From DAOTTW01 sp034437615 (GTDB lineage Bacteria; Chloroflexota; Anaerolineae; Aggregatilineales; Phototrophicaceae), in assembly GCA_034437615.1 (NCBI GenBank), contig DAOTTW010000221.1, forward strand, positions 1 through 15,481: a stretch of DNA of 15,481 nt. Reading direction: 5' to 3'. Positions 14,954-15,481 of the stretch are shown here, one piece after another. The notes beneath the pieces are model-generated. The model searched no databases and was not told the origin of the DNA. It saw only the letters and a program-made list of their open reading frames with translations. The position numbers were made by a program, and so were the translations under genes. Numbering within the stretch: position 1 is the stretch's first letter; each line of letters opens with the position of its first letter.

Positions 14954-15255
14954 GCGGCTTCGGCAAGTTGCGCTTCAAGACACCTTACGAACAGTCGCTG
15001 TGGCAGGCGTGTAGTCGCTTGTTGACCAACTGCATCGTCTGCTACAACGCCACCATCCTGTCTGAGTTGTTGACCTATCATCAACAACGGGGTCATGCCG
15101 AACAAGTCGAGGCTCTGCGTCGTTTCACACTCGTGGCCTGGCAGCATATCAATTTTCACGGGCGTTACGCATTCAGAGCAGCACCGACGATCGTGGATGT
15201 CGACGACATCGTGCGACAGATTGCCAAATACGACATTGCCACTTTGCAAGAGTAG
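14954..15255 (+). pseudogene. tnpA: Tn3-family transposase, C-terminal remnant
   Basis: The reading frame starting directly after the passenger stop codon gives GKLRFKTPYEQSLW, then CSRLLTNCIVCYNATILSELL and FTLVAWQHINFHGRYAF, followed by DVDDIVRQIAKYD. This is the conserved C-terminal end of Tn3-family transposases. About 100 codons remain, and the stop is at 15253-15255, 28 bases before the inner end of the right inverted repeat as expected for an intact element. There is no start codon with a ribosome site, so it is probably not expressed on its own. Confidence 0.85.
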
Positions 15256-15283
15256 CTTCAAGCGCTAAGGGAGGCGGCTTCAG

Positions 15284-15335
15284 TCATTGAAAAAAGTTCA
15301 AATATTCCGCGTGGTTGCTTTATGCCGAAACACCC
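15284..15335 (-). repeat. Right terminal inverted repeat of Tn3-family element
   Basis: Read on the minus strand it begins GGGTGTTTCGGCATAAAGC and matches the left repeat at 38 of 52 positions by eye. It abuts the broken reading frame of a second mobile element on its outer side. Confidence 0.85.
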
Positions 15336-15337
15336 TC

Positions 15338-15481
15338 TCAGGAATTTTTTTTGGGGCGGCTCTTCTGTAGCGCACGCAAGTGGTACCCCAACGCATTCAG
15401 CTTGACCCGAATCGTTTCTTCGCTGGGCAATACGTCATCGCTATAGCCCTTTTGTGCGATCAATTCCCGACGTACCGCCGC
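15338..15481 (-). pseudogene. Transposase fragment of another insertion sequence (possibly ISAzo13-like)
   Basis: The minus strand reads RRELIAQKGYSDDVLPSEETI then KLNALGYHLRALQKSRPKK before a TGA at 15338-15340. This resembles the helix-turn-helix segment of IS transposases I associate with the ISAzo13-like group; that family name comes from memory and is uncertain. An eight-base A run just before the stop shifts the frame; a one-base change there would read PKKIPE right up to the Tn3 end. The upstream part of the gene lies beyond the window. It was probably interrupted by the Tn3 element. Confidence 0.55.

Larger units (their letters stand above)
11991..15335. mobile_element. Decayed Tn3-family transposon with internal passenger gene
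   Basis: A 3345-bp unit bounded by imperfect inverted repeats starting GGGTGTTT at each end. It contains a serine resolvase (-), a res-like spacer, a broken Tn3/DUF4158 transposase (+) and a secreted-protein gene. The order TIR, resolvase, res, transposase, TIR is standard Tn3-family layout. The transposase lacks its catalytic core, so the element cannot move by itself, although its ends could still be used by a related transposase. No matching 5-bp duplication flanks it: the left flank is aattt and the right flank is tctca. Confidence 0.85.

Noticed and set aside
11986..15340. Five-base target-site duplication of the Tn3 element
   Set aside because: The bases flanking the repeats (aattt and tctca) do not match, and small shifts of the ends do not create a match.
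1..15481. tRNA, rRNA or riboswitch
   Set aside because: No cloverleaf, rRNA-like block or recognisable aptamer core was found by eye on either strand.

Overview
The window looks like a bacterial chromosome of moderate G+C, most likely from the Chloroflexota (Anaerolineae-like). That is an inference from protein style: soluble GAF/hybrid-kinase cascades, a secreted protein with the SH3-like domain typical of that phylum, and a two-domain VOC protein. No rRNA, tRNA or CRISPR was seen.

Layout. (1) 2-1712 (+): a HAD-family phosphatase/phosphoglucomutase-like protein (5' end cut by the window) and a short-type 6-phosphogluconate dehydrogenase, joined by a strange low-complexity CAACA/AAAAAG leader. 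(2) 1752-3608 (+): a TauE/SafE anion exporter and a tandem VOC protein. (3) 8750-3580 (-): NAD(P)H-hydrate epimerase, then a LuxR-type response regulator, a large GAF-GAF hybrid histidine kinase and a REC-histidine kinase. The two kinases overlap by 8 bp, and the last gene overlaps the convergent VOC gene by 29 bp. No protein of this cascade has a membrane segment. (4) 8998-10945 (+): a compact set made of a monothiol glutaredoxin-like protein, a STAS-like small protein, a DsrE-family protein and a Crp/Fnr regulator, with repeated or palindromic DNA before two of the genes. It could be a small redox/sulfur response unit. (5) 11043-11087: a long hairpin between convergent genes, then a secreted acidic protein of unknown function (-).

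(6) 11991-15335: a decayed Tn3-family transposon, recognised from about 52-bp imperfect terminal inverted repeats (38 of 52 identical), a serine resolvase, a divergent res-like region and a broken DUF4158/Tn3 transposase. The transposase has lost part of its N-terminal domain, carries frame changes and lacks its catalytic middle. An intact-looking gene for a secreted SH3-like protein sits where the middle should be, and the transposase C-terminal frame resumes directly after that gene's stop codon. The right end of the element cuts a transposase-like reading frame of another insertion sequence (15338-15481, -). No 5-bp target duplication is visible.

The most notable items are the Tn3 element with its internal secreted passenger, the glutaredoxin/STAS/DsrE/Crp set with its repeat-rich control regions, and the wholly soluble phosphorelay operon.
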